64,000 nt of DNA, from the NCBI GenBank assembly GCA_041402125.1, contig JAWKSY010000006.1, forward strand, positions 124,001-188,000, given 5' to 3'. Every line of letters starts with the position of its first letter. Within the stretch, counting starts at the first letter, position 1. Below are positions 35,012 through 47,062 of this stretch, one piece after another. Source of the stretch: JAWKSY01 sp041402125 (GTDB taxonomy: Bacteria; Planctomycetota; GCA-002687715; DRQF01). The notes below the pieces were generated by a model, which was not told where the DNA came from, did no database searches, and worked only from the letters and a program-made list of their open reading frames with translations. The position numbers and the translations under genes were made by a program.

Positions 35012-35045
35012 CCCGAGCCCCTCCCGGTGTCGGCGCCGGCTCGGG
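35012..35045 (-). terminator. Possible terminator after the copper operon
   Basis: CCCGAGCC (35012-35019) pairs with GGCTCGGG (35038-35045) around an 18-base loop that can itself pair (GGCGCC). It lies 36 bases after the copper ATPase stop on the minus strand and ahead of the propeller-kinase gene. No T-tract. Confidence 0.35.
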
Positions 35046-35080
35046 GTCGAGGAGCGTTCGTCCTCACGTTGGGGAAGGAC

Positions 35081-37437
<2,357 letters not shown>

Positions 37438-37441
<4 letters not shown>

Positions 37442-40400
37442 GTGACGTCTCCTTCGTGCCGCGGAGAGGCCGCCTCCGCCGCGGACGCGTCTTCTCCGCC
37501 GCGCGCGAGCTCTCGCTCGCGATACCAGGAGTAGACGGTGGGAACGATGAAGAGCGAGAACAGGCTGGCGAGCATGCCGCCGATCGCGGGCAGCGCCATC
37601 GGTTGAGCCACGTCGCTGCCCCGGCCGGTACTGGCGAGGATCGGATAGAGCGCGATGATCGTCGTGAAGGTCGTCATCAGACACGGTCGGATCCGGCGCA
37701 GCCCGGCCTGGAGGACCGCTTCCCGCACCTCCTCGCGATTCTCCGGCCGGTGCTTCCCGAAGCTCTGCTCGAGGTAGGTGGCGATGACGACGCCGTCGTC
37801 GGTGGCGATTCCCGCCAGCGCGATGAAACCCACGATGACCGCGACCGTCAGGTAGATCGGGCCGGTCGAGGGTTCGTCCCAGAGCCCGAGGTCGAACATG
37901 AGGTCCTTCAGGTCCGGGAAGACCGCGAGCATGATGACCCCGCCCGCGACGCAGGCCGGGAGCGCCGAGAACACGAGGAGCGACACGCCCCAGTTCCGGA
38001 ACTGGAGGTAGAGCAGGAAGAAGATGAGTCCGATGCAGATCGGGATCAGGACCGCGAATCGGTTCCGGGCCCGGATCTGACCCTCGTAGCGACCTGCCGG
38101 CACGAGGTCGACGCCGGGCGGGATCGGATCGGGATCGCCGCGCGCGACGATGGCGGCCCGCCACTCGGCGATGCGCTTCATCGCCGCGTCCATGAGCGAG
38201 ACCTCGTCCCGCCCGGCCGCCGCGAAGGTCACGTGGAGTCGGGGGCGACCGTCCTCCGTCTTGATCGCGGCCGGGCCCGTCGTGAGACGCACGGAGGCCA
38301 CCTCGGAGATCGGCACCTCGCGCCCGAGAGCGCCGCGCACGCGGACGCGTTCGATCGACTCGACCTCGTCCCGTCGCTCGCGGCCCCAGGCGACGCGAAC
38401 GCCGTAGCGTTCCCGCCCCTCGATCGTCCGGTCGATGGGCATGCCGCCCACCGCCAGGGCGACGGCGTCCTGCACATCCCGGGTCGAGACCCCCCAGTGG
38501 CCCGACTTCTCGCGATCGACCTCGATCTCGAGGTAGGGCTTGCCGCCGAGATTCTCGACGTTCGGTCCGGCGACGCCCGGGACGCCCTGCAGGACGGCAC
38601 GGATGCGGTCGGCGGCGCGTTCGAGCGCGTCCACCGCGCGACCGGCCGACAGGCTGGCCCCGTCCTCGTCCCGCGGCTGCCCGATCAGCTTGATCGCCAT
38701 GGGGGCGCGGATGCCGCTGTTGAGCATCAACACGCGGGTCTCGATCGGCTGCAGCCAGGCTCCGGCCCCCTCGAGCACGCCGGGCGTGTGGGTCTTCGCG
38801 AGCAGCTCCTTCACGATGTCGCGCTTCATGACTCCGGGTCGCCACTGGCTCTTCGGCTTCAGGATGACGACCGTCTCGATCATCCCGACCGGCGCCGGAT
38901 CGAGAGCGGTCTCGGCCCGACCGAGCTTTCCGACGACGCGGGCCACCTCCGGCACGGTCTCCATCATCGCGTTCTGCCGCTTCATGACCTCGAGAGACTG
39001 CGACAGGGAAGCCTGCGGCAGGAGCGACGGCATGTAGAGGAGACTCCCCTCGTCGAGCGGAGGCATGAATTCCTGACCGAGTCCGGGGAAGGTCGCGTCC
39101 AGCCAGGCCCCGAGTCGCGTCTCCTCCAGGGCCCCGTCGGCGAGCCCCTCGAGCGGCGCGGTGAGCCGCCGCGACCCGAAACCGACCAGGGCTCCGGTCA
39201 GGACGAACAGGCCGATCGCCCCGAGAAACACCGCCTTGTGGGACAGCACCCACCGCAACGTGGGGGCGTAGCCGCGCGCGATGAACCGGCTCACCGGACT
39301 CGCGTCGAAGGAGATGAGTTCTTCCAGCGCGGCGCGCCAGCCGAGCGCGCCGACGATCACCGCGCCGAGGACCGCGCCGACGGTCCCGGACATGAAGTGT
39401 CCGACCAGGGCGCCCAGGACGACGGAGACCGCGATGATCGCCGCCCTCCCCTTCGGACCCGGCCGCCCCACGAGCAGGAAGCGGCAGAGCACGGGAACGA
39501 GGAGGATGCCGGCCAGCGCGGCCATCGTCAGCGCCAGACTCTTCGTCCAGGCGAGCGGCCGGAAGAGCTTCCCCTCCATCTCGGTGAGGAAGAAGATCGG
39601 AAGGAAGCTGATCACGGTGGTCGAGACCGCGGTGAGAAGCGCGGGTCCGACCTCGACCGCGGCCTCCTCGATCACCGTCTCCCGGTCGGCGTCCGCCGGA
39701 GCCTCCGTGAGCGCGCGATGGATGTTCTCCGTCATCACGATGCCCATGTCGACCATGGTCCCGATCGCGATCGCGATGCCGGTGAGACTCATGAGATTCG
39801 AGTCGACGCCGAGCAGATCCATGAGAACGAAGCTCGCGAGGACGCCGGCCGGCAGGGTCAACGCGACGACGAAGGAGCTGCGCACGTGCAGCAGGAAGAG
39901 CAGCACCACGATCGCGGTGATGAAGAGCTCGTCGCGAAGAGCGAGCTCGAGGGTGCGGACCGTCTCGTCGGTGAGCTGCGTGCGGTCGTAGTAGGGGCGG
40001 ATGTGCACCCCGTCCGGGAGGATGCCGGAGCGGGGGTCGTTCATGGCCTGCACCCGCTGACGAACGCGCTCGATGACGGCCCGGGGATTGGCCCCGAACC
40101 GCATCGCGACCACGCCCCCCACGAGCTCGTCGCGGGCATCCGCGAGGGCGCCGCGACGGAAGGCGGGACCCAGCGTCACCTCGGCGAGGTCGCCCACGGT
40201 GACCGGACGGTGCGGACGCGGACGATCGGAGAGGCCGTCCCGCGGTCTTTCACCTTCCTCCGTCGGTGCCCGCATCGCGTCGGCCATCGACATCGACTGC
40301 ATGCCGCCGGCCATGCCCGCGGCGACGAATCCGTCCTCGGTGGCGTAGCCGACGACGATCGACTCGAGGTCCTCCCGACCCCGGATGAAACCGAGGCCCC

Positions 40401-41112
40401 GGATGATCGTCTCGAGACCTCCCTCCTCCAGGGTCTTCGCGCCGACGTCGAGATTCGACCGCCTGATCGCGGAGACGACCTGCACGATGTCGACGCCGAA
40501 ACGCCGCATGCGATCCGGATCGACGTCGACCTGGTACTCGCGGGCCTTGCCGCCGACGGTCGCGACCTCGGCGACTCCGGGAACGGCCTGGAGCTCGGTG
40601 CGGACGACGAAGTCCTGCAGGCTGCGCAAGGTGGCGATGTCGAGCGGGCCGTCGACGGTGTACATGAAGATCTGGCCCAGCGCGGTCGCATCGGGGCCCA
40701 GCTCGGGCACGACGCCGTCGGGCAGGAGCTCACCGAGCGTCGCGAGCTTCTCGAGGACACGCGTCCGTCCCTCGTAGAAGTCGGCGGTGTCGCCCCGCGG
40801 GAGCAGATGACCTCGATCCTCGAAGACGACGTAGATCTGCGAGAAGCCGAAGCCCGAGAGCGCCCGCACCTCCGAGACGCCCCGCACCGAGGCGAGCCCG
40901 GCCGCGAGCGGCTGGGTGATCTGATCCTCGACGTCCTGCGGAGACCGCCCCGACCAGCGGGCGACGACGACGACCTGGTTCTCGCTGATGTCGGGAATCG
41001 CATCGACCGTCTTCGTCCGCCAGGCCTCGACGCCGAAGGCGACGAGGATCAGCGCGAGGACGAGACTGATCGCGGGATTCCGGACCGCGAAGCGGATGGC
41101 GGCGGTGATCAC
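37438..41112 (-). CDS. cusA: Heavy-metal efflux RND pump, CusA-type (Cu/Ag)
   Basis: The inner-membrane antiporter of a tripartite efflux system, 1224 residues. The HME-RND plan is present: N-terminal helix (NPAISLVLALILVAFG), porter domain, and helices with the TM4 motif AIAIGTMVDMGIVMTENIHRAL, which matches the CusA (monovalent Cu/Ag) class instead of the CzcA divalent class. It is 180 residues longer than E. coli CusA; additional stretches include a Met/Gly segment AAGMAGGMQSMSMADAM near 270, possibly metal-binding, and extra helices near 500-560. GTG 41112 with AGGAG 8 bases upstream. It lies between the CusB-like gene (14-base gap) and copA (overlap). Confidence 0.95.
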
Positions 41113-41126
41113 CGTTCAGACTCCTC

Positions 41127-42557
41127 TCAGTGACCCGCGTGGACGTCGGTCGCGGCGGTGCTGCCTTCGGGGAAGAAGAGGGAGGGCGCCCCCGCGAGCT
41201 GCGCCTGCGCGTCGAGCATGAAGGCGCCCCGCGTGGCGACGAGCCAGCCGGACTCCAGGGCCGAAGGACCGTCGACGACGGGCCAGCGCGCGCTCCGCAC
41301 CGGGTAGAAGAGCCGCCTCGCGTCGTCACCGACCTCATGGGCGAGCGGGCCGAGCTCGAGCTCGACCAGTTCGTGCCCGAGCCGGTCGGGCAGGCGCTCG
41401 GGGTCGAGCGTCCGCTCGGTCCGACGGAAGCTGCGCCCGGTGGCCGTCGTCCGTTCGACCGAAGCCGCCATCACGAAGGCGACGCGCCGCTCACCGGTCG
41501 AGAGAACCGCCTCGCGCGGGAGGGCGAGCACCGGGGAGGACCCGCCGCCGGGGGCCGCCCGTCCGGAGGCGTCGATGGGCACGACGAGATCGGCGCGCAC
41601 GCGCTGTCCGATGCGCAGGCGGCGTCGTCCCGCGCCGTCGGGCGCGTTCGCGACGACGACCCGCGCGCGAAGGACGCGCGAGCGTCGATCGATGACGGGA
41701 TCCACGAACTCGATCCGGGCCGCGATCGGCTCGCCGTCGTCGCCGGGGTCGAGACGGACCTCTCCGCCCTTCACGAGGAAGACGGCGTCCGGCTCGAAGA
41801 CCTCGAGTTCGACGCGCACGCGATCGAGGTCGGCGACGACGAGCAACTCCTGCCCCGTCTTCACGTGGTCACCTTCCGTGATGCCCCGGCGCACGATCAC
41901 GCCGGAGCGCGGCGCGCGGACCGGGAGGAGGCGCGGCGCCGCTCCTCCCCGTTCCGCTTCCTCGATGTCTCGCGGGTCCACGCCGAGCAGCTCGAGGCGG
42001 GTCCGCTGCGCGCGCGCGAGCTCCGCCGAAGCCGCGCGACGGGCGACCAGGTACTCGTCGAGCGCTGCCGTCACCTCGGGCGCCTCGAGGTCGAAGAGGC
42101 GCGTTCCCGCCTCGACCTCGCTCCAGGTCGAGTCGGCCGCAAGCTCGGAGATCCATCCCGAAGCCCGGGCCGTCACGGCGCTCACGTTGCCCTCCTCGTA
42201 GGCGACCTCGCCCCAGACGTCGAGTCGCCGCTCGAGCCGGCGCTCGGCGAGACGCTCGAGCTCGAGCCCGATCATCATCCGCTCGTGCGCATCGACGACC
42301 GAGGCCTGACCGACCTCGCCCAGCTCCATGCCGCAGACCGGGCAGCGTCCGTCGGCGGGCTTCTCGTCCATGACGACGCAGAACATCGGACAGGCGTAGC
42401 TCGGCCCGTCACTCATCGCACCGTGTCCGGCGTGTTCCTCCGGCGCCGGACGCCAGAACCAGCGCTCGGGGAGGAGGAAGACGGCACCGAAGCCGAGAAG
42501 CAGCGCGATGCCGGCGAGAGCGCTCAGGTAGACCGTGCGGCGCATCGCGGGACTCAT
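41127..42557 (-). CDS. cusB: RND efflux periplasmic adaptor, CusB-type, with metal-binding N-terminus
   Basis: The membrane-fusion protein linking CusA to the outer-membrane channel, 476 residues. An N-terminal signal-anchor (LSALAGIALLLGFGAVFLL) precedes a heavy-metal-binding ribbon YACPMFCVVMDEKPADGRC with CGMEL (CPM and CxxC), as in CusB-like adaptors. Then come barrel-sandwich halves (ASGWISELAADSTWSEVEAG and VRAPRSGVIVRRGITEGDHV), a helical hairpin between them and beta-barrel segments. The start at 42557 overlaps the stop of the preceding gene (ATGA). It ends with HAGH, a possible extra metal ligand. Confidence 0.93.
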   Translation of the reverse strand: MSPAMRRTVYLSALAGIALLLGFGAVFLLPERWFWRPAPEEHAGHGAMSDGPSYACPMFCVVMDEKPADGRCPVCGMELGEVGQASVVDAHERMMIGLELERLAERRLERRLDVWGEVAYEEGNVSAVTARASGWISELAADSTWSEVEAGTRLFDLEAPEVTAALDEYLVARRAASAELARAQRTRLELLGVDPRDIEEAERGGAAPRLLPVRAPRSGVIVRRGITEGDHVKTGQELLVVADLDRVRVELEVFEPDAVFLVKGGEVRLDPGDDGEPIAARIEFVDPVIDRRSRVLRARVVVANAPDGAGRRRLRIGQRVRADLVVPIDASGRAAPGGGSSPVLALPREAVLSTGERRVAFVMAASVERTTATGRSFRRTERTLDPERLPDRLGHELVELELGPLAHEVGDDARRLFYPVRSARWPVVDGPSALESGWLVATRGAFMLDAQAQLAGAPSLFFPEGSTAATDVHAGH

Positions 42558-43348
42558 CGCCCTTCCTCGGTCGTGAGGCGGTCGGCCGGGATGGAACCGC
42601 TCCGGGCGGCCTCGCGCAACCCCCGGCCGGGATCCGCGGCGAACGCGTCGAGGCACTCGGCGCAGCAGAGGCCGATGCGGACGCCGCGATGGACGACCCA
42701 GGGGTGGTCGTCATCTTGCGGCACGGACCGGCCCGAGACCGGACACTCGCGATTGCTCGCGTCGACGATCGACGGGTTGGCGGCCGCCTCCGTCGCCCCC
42801 GCCGGCAGTTTCACGCCGGTCTTCTCGATGGCCCGGAGGTTCGCGATCGGATCGGCGAGGAAGTCGGCGTCGCAGCCCGCGCAGCAGAACCAGACCCGCA
42901 TCCCGTTGTAGAGGATCGAGACGCCGCCGCCGGGCCGGATCTTGTTGCCCATGACCGGACACTCGGGGTTCGCGAGGTCGACGGTGGCGGCGACGCGCTC
43001 ACCGACCATCGCCGGCGCGGCATCGCCACTCTCGCTTCCGCCGGATGCGGGCTCCTTCCGCGCGCCCGTCATGGCTCCTTCCGGAGGCGTTCCGGAGTTG
43101 CCGACCCCGGCGCCCGGGGACCTCGGGTCGCCCATCGCGCTCCCCTCTGGCATGCCCTTCATGTCGCCCATCCCCGCATGTCCCGCGTGGGGACCGGCAC
43201 CCGCGGAGGCGTTCGAGGAGTGGTCCATCGGGGCGGGACGACGAGCGACCGCCTCGATGCTCGCGCGTACGATCCAGCCGACCAGCGCGCCGAGGACGAC
43301 GAACGCGAGGAGGGCCGTCGCCAGCTTGGAGTTCGTGATCTGGTTCAT
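42554..43348 (-). CDS. Membrane-anchored protein with two TRASH/YHS-like metal-binding motifs
   Basis: A 264-residue protein. It has an N-terminal hydrophobic anchor (residues 8-28), then a Met/His/Gly-rich linker (HAGHAGMGDMKGMPEG), then two similar units: CPVMGNK ... VWFCCAGCDADF and CPVSGRS ... IGLCCAECLDAF. Each has CPxxG, about 20-25 residues, then CCxxC. This is the arrangement of TRASH/YHS metal-sensing or binding domains. It overlaps the cusB start by four bases. A periplasmic copper or silver chaperone that hands metal to the Cus pump is a reasonable inference. No named family is certain. Confidence 0.75.
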   Translation of the reverse strand: MNQITNSKLATALLAFVVLGALVGWIVRASIEAVARRPAPMDHSSNASAGAGPHAGHAGMGDMKGMPEGSAMGDPRSPGAGVGNSGTPPEGAMTGARKEPASGGSESGDAAPAMVGERVAATVDLANPECPVMGNKIRPGGGVSILYNGMRVWFCCAGCDADFLADPIANLRAIEKTGVKLPAGATEAAANPSIVDASNRECPVSGRSVPQDDDHPWVVHRGVRIGLCCAECLDAFAADPGRGLREAARSGSIPADRLTTEEGR

Positions 43349-43368
43349 GTCGGATGCTCCGTTCGGGT

Positions 43369-44814
43369 TCAGGGGGCGAGCGGCGCGCCGATCGCCTCGA
43401 TCAGGCGCGCCCGGGCCCGGGCGAGCTCGCGGATGACCCGCTGCTCGCGTTCTTCGATCTGGATGAGCCGCTCGGCGGCACGGACGACGTCCAGGTAGGT
43501 CGCCCGGTCGCGCGCGAAACTCGCATTCAGCGAGGTCTCGGCCTCGCGGGCTCGCGGGAGGAGTTCGCCGCGAAGCGTCGCGAGGTCACCCTCGGCCACG
43601 TGGAGGTCGGCGAGTGCGGCGGCCTCCGCGCGCGCGCGGTCGAGTTCCCGCGACTCGATGCCGGCCTCGGCGCTCGTGAGTCGCCGTCGCGCTTCCTCGA
43701 TCAAGGCCAGGGCCGGCCCGAGCGCGACGGCCCGGGCACCCGGGCGGGGGCCCGTCGTCGAGAGCATCGGCGTGCGTGCGATGCCGCCCTCCCCCGATCG
43801 CTCGCGTTCGAAGCGGGCCGTGGCGACGTCGCTCCGCACGCGAACGACGGTCTCCGCCAGTCGCAGGCTCGCCGCCATGCGGTCGCGACGGGCCCGGGCC
43901 ATCTCGACGACGGGAGCGTTCCGTCCCTCGTCTCCGGTCACCGTCGTCGGCCCTTCGGCGGACGCGAACCCCATCACGTGCTCGAGCGAGAAGGTCGCGG
44001 TCGGCGGCGCGCCGACGGCCTCGGCCAGCGCCGCCCGCGCGTCGGCCGTACGCAGGTCGAGCTCCTCGCCCTGGCGCTCGAGATCCGCGAGCCGCTCCTC
44101 GGCCGCGAGGGCTTCCGCCTGACGGGGGGCGCCGCCGGCGATCCGAGCGCGAAGCACCTCGCCGATCTGCCGGTAGAGTCCGACGTGACGGTCGGTGAGC
44201 ACACGGCGCGCCTCCAGCGTCCGCAGTTCGGCGGAGCGGGAGAGGATCTCGGCTCGACGACGGAGCGCGGCGGCCCGGAGCTCCTCGAAGGCCATCCGCA
44301 GATCCTGATCGGCGATCTCACCGCGCAGGGCCTCGACCGACGGCCAGGGCCCGAGGGAGCGATCGCTCCCGGTCGCGGCGAGCGGCGGACCGCCGGCCGT
44401 CCGACCGAGGCGACGCTGGTCCGCGACGGACCGGAGGACGTCGTCGAGCCAGTCGACCTGACCGTACCGAGCCCGCGCCGCGCGGAGTTCGGCCCTCGCC
44501 CGGAGGAGATCGGGATGGTCCCGCCAGGCCCGCCGGACGAGCGCGTCGAGGTCGTCGCCGGAGGCGTCGACCTCGCGAAGACAGGCCGCGCGGAGTGCCC
44601 GCGCCTCGTCCCAGCGGTCGTCGCGCGGGCCGGGCGTCTCCGGCGGGGTCACGGAGTCCGACGCCCGCGCGGCTTCGGTGCCCCGCTCCGTGGCGGCGAT
44701 CAGATTCGCCGCGTAGGGATCGGAGTAGGTCCCCGCGTCGTCCTCGGCGGCGGAGCGGCAGGCGCTCGTCACCAGGACGAGGAGGGAGAAGCGGGCCATC
44801 ATCTGGAGCGTCAT
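43369..44814 (-). CDS. TolC-family outer-membrane channel, second copy
   Basis: A 481-residue outer-membrane efflux protein (CusC-like). The signal is of lipoprotein type (LLVLVTSACRSA, Cys near residue 18). The mature part is dominated by long amphipathic helices (for example RARAELRAARARYGQV and LVTGEEGR-like stretches) in two repeats, as in TolC. It starts at 44814 (a TGATG junction with the other TolC-like gene; GTG three bases earlier is also possible) and lies 20 bases before the TRASH-domain gene. The two tandem channels are only moderately alike, so this looks like an old duplication. Confidence 0.82.
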   Translation of the reverse strand: MTLQMMARFSLLVLVTSACRSAAEDDAGTYSDPYAANLIAATERGTEAARASDSVTPPETPGPRDDRWDEARALRAACLREVDASGDDLDALVRRAWRDHPDLLRARAELRAARARYGQVDWLDDVLRSVADQRRLGRTAGGPPLAATGSDRSLGPWPSVEALRGEIADQDLRMAFEELRAAALRRRAEILSRSAELRTLEARRVLTDRHVGLYRQIGEVLRARIAGGAPRQAEALAAEERLADLERQGEELDLRTADARAALAEAVGAPPTATFSLEHVMGFASAEGPTTVTGDEGRNAPVVEMARARRDRMAASLRLAETVVRVRSDVATARFERERSGEGGIARTPMLSTTGPRPGARAVALGPALALIEEARRRLTSAEAGIESRELDRARAEAAALADLHVAEGDLATLRGELLPRAREAETSLNASFARDRATYLDVVRAAERLIQIEEREQRVIRELARARARLIEAIGAPLAP

Positions 44815-46208
44815 CACGGCGTCTCCTCCCCCGCGGCCGAGATCGCGAGATCCGCCAGTGGGATTCCCACGAGGCGTTCGAGTTCGATGGCGTGCAGAGC
44901 GAGGTCGGCCTCGGCGCGGCGGGCCGCGAGTTCGAGGTGGTGCCAGGTCGCCGCGGTCTCGAGCGTGCCCGTCAGACCGCCGCCCTCCTCCGTCGCGAGG
45001 GCGTCGGCCGCGCGCGCGGCGCGACGAGCCTGGGGCACGAGGGTCTCACGGTAGAGCGCGACGAGGCGTTGCGCGTTCACGACCTTCCATCGAGCGGCCG
45101 CGACGTCGGCATCGAGATCCCGGCGCCGAGCTTCCCGACGGAAGGCGGCGGCTTCCGCCATCGAACGGGCCTCGCTGACCGCGGCGCGGCGGGCGCCGCG
45201 CCAGATCGGGATCGTCGCCCCGAGTTCGAAGAGGAAGGGATCGTCGCCGTTGTGGGAGGGATTCGCGTCGGTGCGGGGATCGGTCACGATGTAGCGGGCG
45301 CCGACCGAGAAGTCGGGACCGTCGTCCGCCTGCGCCCGCTCGATCCGGGCCTCGGCCAGACGGACCTGCACCGCGGCGCGCGCGAGTTCGTCGTTGTTGT
45401 GGTGGGCGACCTCTCGGAGTGCCTCGAGATCGGGAAGAGCCGCGACCGGCTGGATCGGAGCCGGGGCCCCGAGCGCCTGGTCGCGGTCGAGCGCGACGAG
45501 CGAGCGGATGCGCGATGCCTCCACGGCGGCGAGTTCTCGCCAGGTCTCGACGTCGAAACGCGCCTGCTCGGCCTCGATCTCGGCCCGGATGCGTTCGCCG
45601 ACGTGCGTGGCGGTCCGGCCCGTCGTCGCGGCCGCGAGGACGCGGTCCCAGACCTCGCCGGCCTGGTCCGAGACCTCGATGGCGGAGAGCAGGAACCCGT
45701 ACTCGATGAAGCTCCGCATCGTCGCGACGAGGACGTCGCGCGTCTCGATCGCGGCTCCGATCTCGGCGTCGAGGGCCTCGACGTCCGCGATGCGGCCGGC
45801 GGCCGCGAGCTTCCCCGGCCAGGGGATCCGCTGGGAGAGCCCCAGCGAGAGGACCTGGTCGCCGGTGCGCGTGCGGATCTCGTCGCCGAAGACGCCGACC
45901 ATGATCGAAGGATCGGGCAGGGACGTGCGCTGGGCCCGTCGCTGACGAGCCGCCGCGACCCCGGCGCGCGCGGCCGCGATCCGCGGACTGGCGAGCAGGG
46001 CCCGACGCAGGAGCGGCGCCGCGAGGAGCCGTCCGGCGGCATCATGGAGTTCGATCGGCGGCTCCGACGCGACGGATACGGTCGGCGCTCCGCCGACGGG
46101 ATCGGCGTCGGTCATGCGGGCACCGCCGCGTTCGGAGGCGCAGGCGACGACGAGGATCGTCGACAGCCCGATGGCCACGGCCGTCGGCCGGGCGAGATGG
46201 CGAGACAT
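44814..46208 (-). CDS. TolC-family outer-membrane channel, first copy
   Basis: A 464-residue OMF protein. The signal runs to a Cys near residue 20 (STILVVACASE), so it is probably lipid-anchored. Helical repeat regions include LLASPRIAAARAGVAAARQRR and GLSQRIPWPGKLAAAGRIADVEALDAE, the latter holding the conserved SQxIPWPGKL-type turn of CusC/CzcC proteins. ATG 46208, with AAGGAG about 10 bases upstream. It is the first large gene of the copper operon and is joined to the second channel gene by TGATG. Confidence 0.88.
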   Translation of the reverse strand: MSRHLARPTAVAIGLSTILVVACASERGGARMTDADPVGGAPTVSVASEPPIELHDAAGRLLAAPLLRRALLASPRIAAARAGVAAARQRRAQRTSLPDPSIMVGVFGDEIRTRTGDQVLSLGLSQRIPWPGKLAAAGRIADVEALDAEIGAAIETRDVLVATMRSFIEYGFLLSAIEVSDQAGEVWDRVLAAATTGRTATHVGERIRAEIEAEQARFDVETWRELAAVEASRIRSLVALDRDQALGAPAPIQPVAALPDLEALREVAHHNNDELARAAVQVRLAEARIERAQADDGPDFSVGARYIVTDPRTDANPSHNGDDPFLFELGATIPIWRGARRAAVSEARSMAEAAAFRREARRRDLDADVAAARWKVVNAQRLVALYRETLVPQARRAARAADALATEEGGGLTGTLETAATWHHLELAARRAEADLALHAIELERLVGIPLADLAISAAGEETP

Positions 46209-46287
46209 GGACGTGGTACTCCTTCCGGATCGACGGGGACCGATCCCTCCTCGCGGCGAGGAGAGTTCGCGCGATACGGAAGTCGAG

Positions 46288-46758
46288 CTAGACCAGGAGC
46301 GGCAGGGGTCGCGTCGGCGGCCAGGGGTTCGACGCGAGATGTCGCCAGCGTGACGCCGCGCGGCGCACATCGGGCGTCTCGACGGCGGGGCGGAACGCCT
46401 CGGGGACCGGCCGGAGCGCGGGGTGATCCGGGCGATCGAAGGAGACGACCGTCTCCGTGACCGCGCTGGGCCGCTCACCCACGGCGAGGCGATGGCAGGG
46501 GCGACGAGGCGCCGGCGGCGCTTCCGCGAGGGGCCTCTCCCGCCCCGTCTCCTCGGCCGATTCGCGACAGCAGCAACAGGACGGGGTGACGACTTCGGTT
46601 TCCCCGTCGTCGTCGGCCCGTCGGGCCGGCCCGTCGCCGTCGTCGCAGCCGCAGACACTGGGAGGACAGACGCAGATCGAGGTCCCCGCCGGCAACACCC
46701 CGAGGGGCGCCAGGACGGTCAGGAGGAGCCAGATCGTGATCCGCGTCAGCTGCATCAT
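46288..46758 (-). CDS. Secreted cysteine-rich protein, likely metal-binding
   Basis: A 156-residue protein with an N-terminal signal (TRITIWLLLTVLAPLGVLPAG, cleaved near residue 26). Right after it come CVCPPSVCGCDDG and, about 35 residues later, a run of four cysteines (SCCCCRE). The C-terminal half is Arg/Pro-rich with no clear fold. MM start at 46758, with GGGAG just upstream. It is divergent from nothing and is the first gene of the minus-strand copper operon, 79 bases before the first TolC-like gene, so extracytoplasmic Cu/Ag binding is a reasonable inference. Not recognised as a family. The longer open frame upstream runs through a repeat and is not used. Confidence 0.6.
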   Translation of the reverse strand: MMQLTRITIWLLLTVLAPLGVLPAGTSICVCPPSVCGCDDGDGPARRADDDGETEVVTPSCCCCRESAEETGRERPLAEAPPAPRRPCHRLAVGERPSAVTETVVSFDRPDHPALRPVPEAFRPAVETPDVRRAASRWRHLASNPWPPTRPLPLLV

Positions 46759-47062
46759 CACTCCCGAGGATAGTCTCCGGAACGGACGGGAGCGAGGTCC
46801 TATTCCGCGGAGGGGCGGATTCACCCGCAACCGCCGCGAATCGTGCCCCTCACCGGCCGTGATGCCCACTCCGCCCCGTTCCGCGCGCGGACCCGCGTCC
46901 GAGCAAATGCTCGTACGGTGCCAGTCACCGGATGTGCATCCCGCGAAGTCGCGCTTCGAAGTCGCGCCCCCGTCCGAAGGGATGCACATCCGGTGACTGG
47001 CACCGTACTAGCATTTCGCCCCGCCCCGCAACGAAGCCGAACGCACGTGCGGAGAGTGGCGC
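46759..47062. other. Intergenic region, 304 bases, holding a repeat pair
   Basis: Contains the inverted repeat pair at 46907-47014 and, next to the copper operon, about 150 bases that should carry its promoter. I could not pick a convincing -10/-35 pair. No open frame here has coding character. Confidence 0.6.
46907..47014. repeat. REPIN-like inverted pair, subtype C (copy D)
   Basis: Units at 46907-46939 and 46982-47014, inverted, arms ATGCT/AGCAT-like with CGGTG/CACCG and loop CCAGT. The arms carry compensating changes (GTGCAT in the left, GCACAT in the right). The 42-base centre has its own palindromic piece (GCGCTTCGAAGTCGCG area) and differs from copies A and B. Confidence 0.9.

Noticed and set aside
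46288..46989. A longer start for the cysteine-rich protein
   Set aside because: The extension runs through repeat copy D and has no coding character; a signal peptide with an SD begins at 46758.
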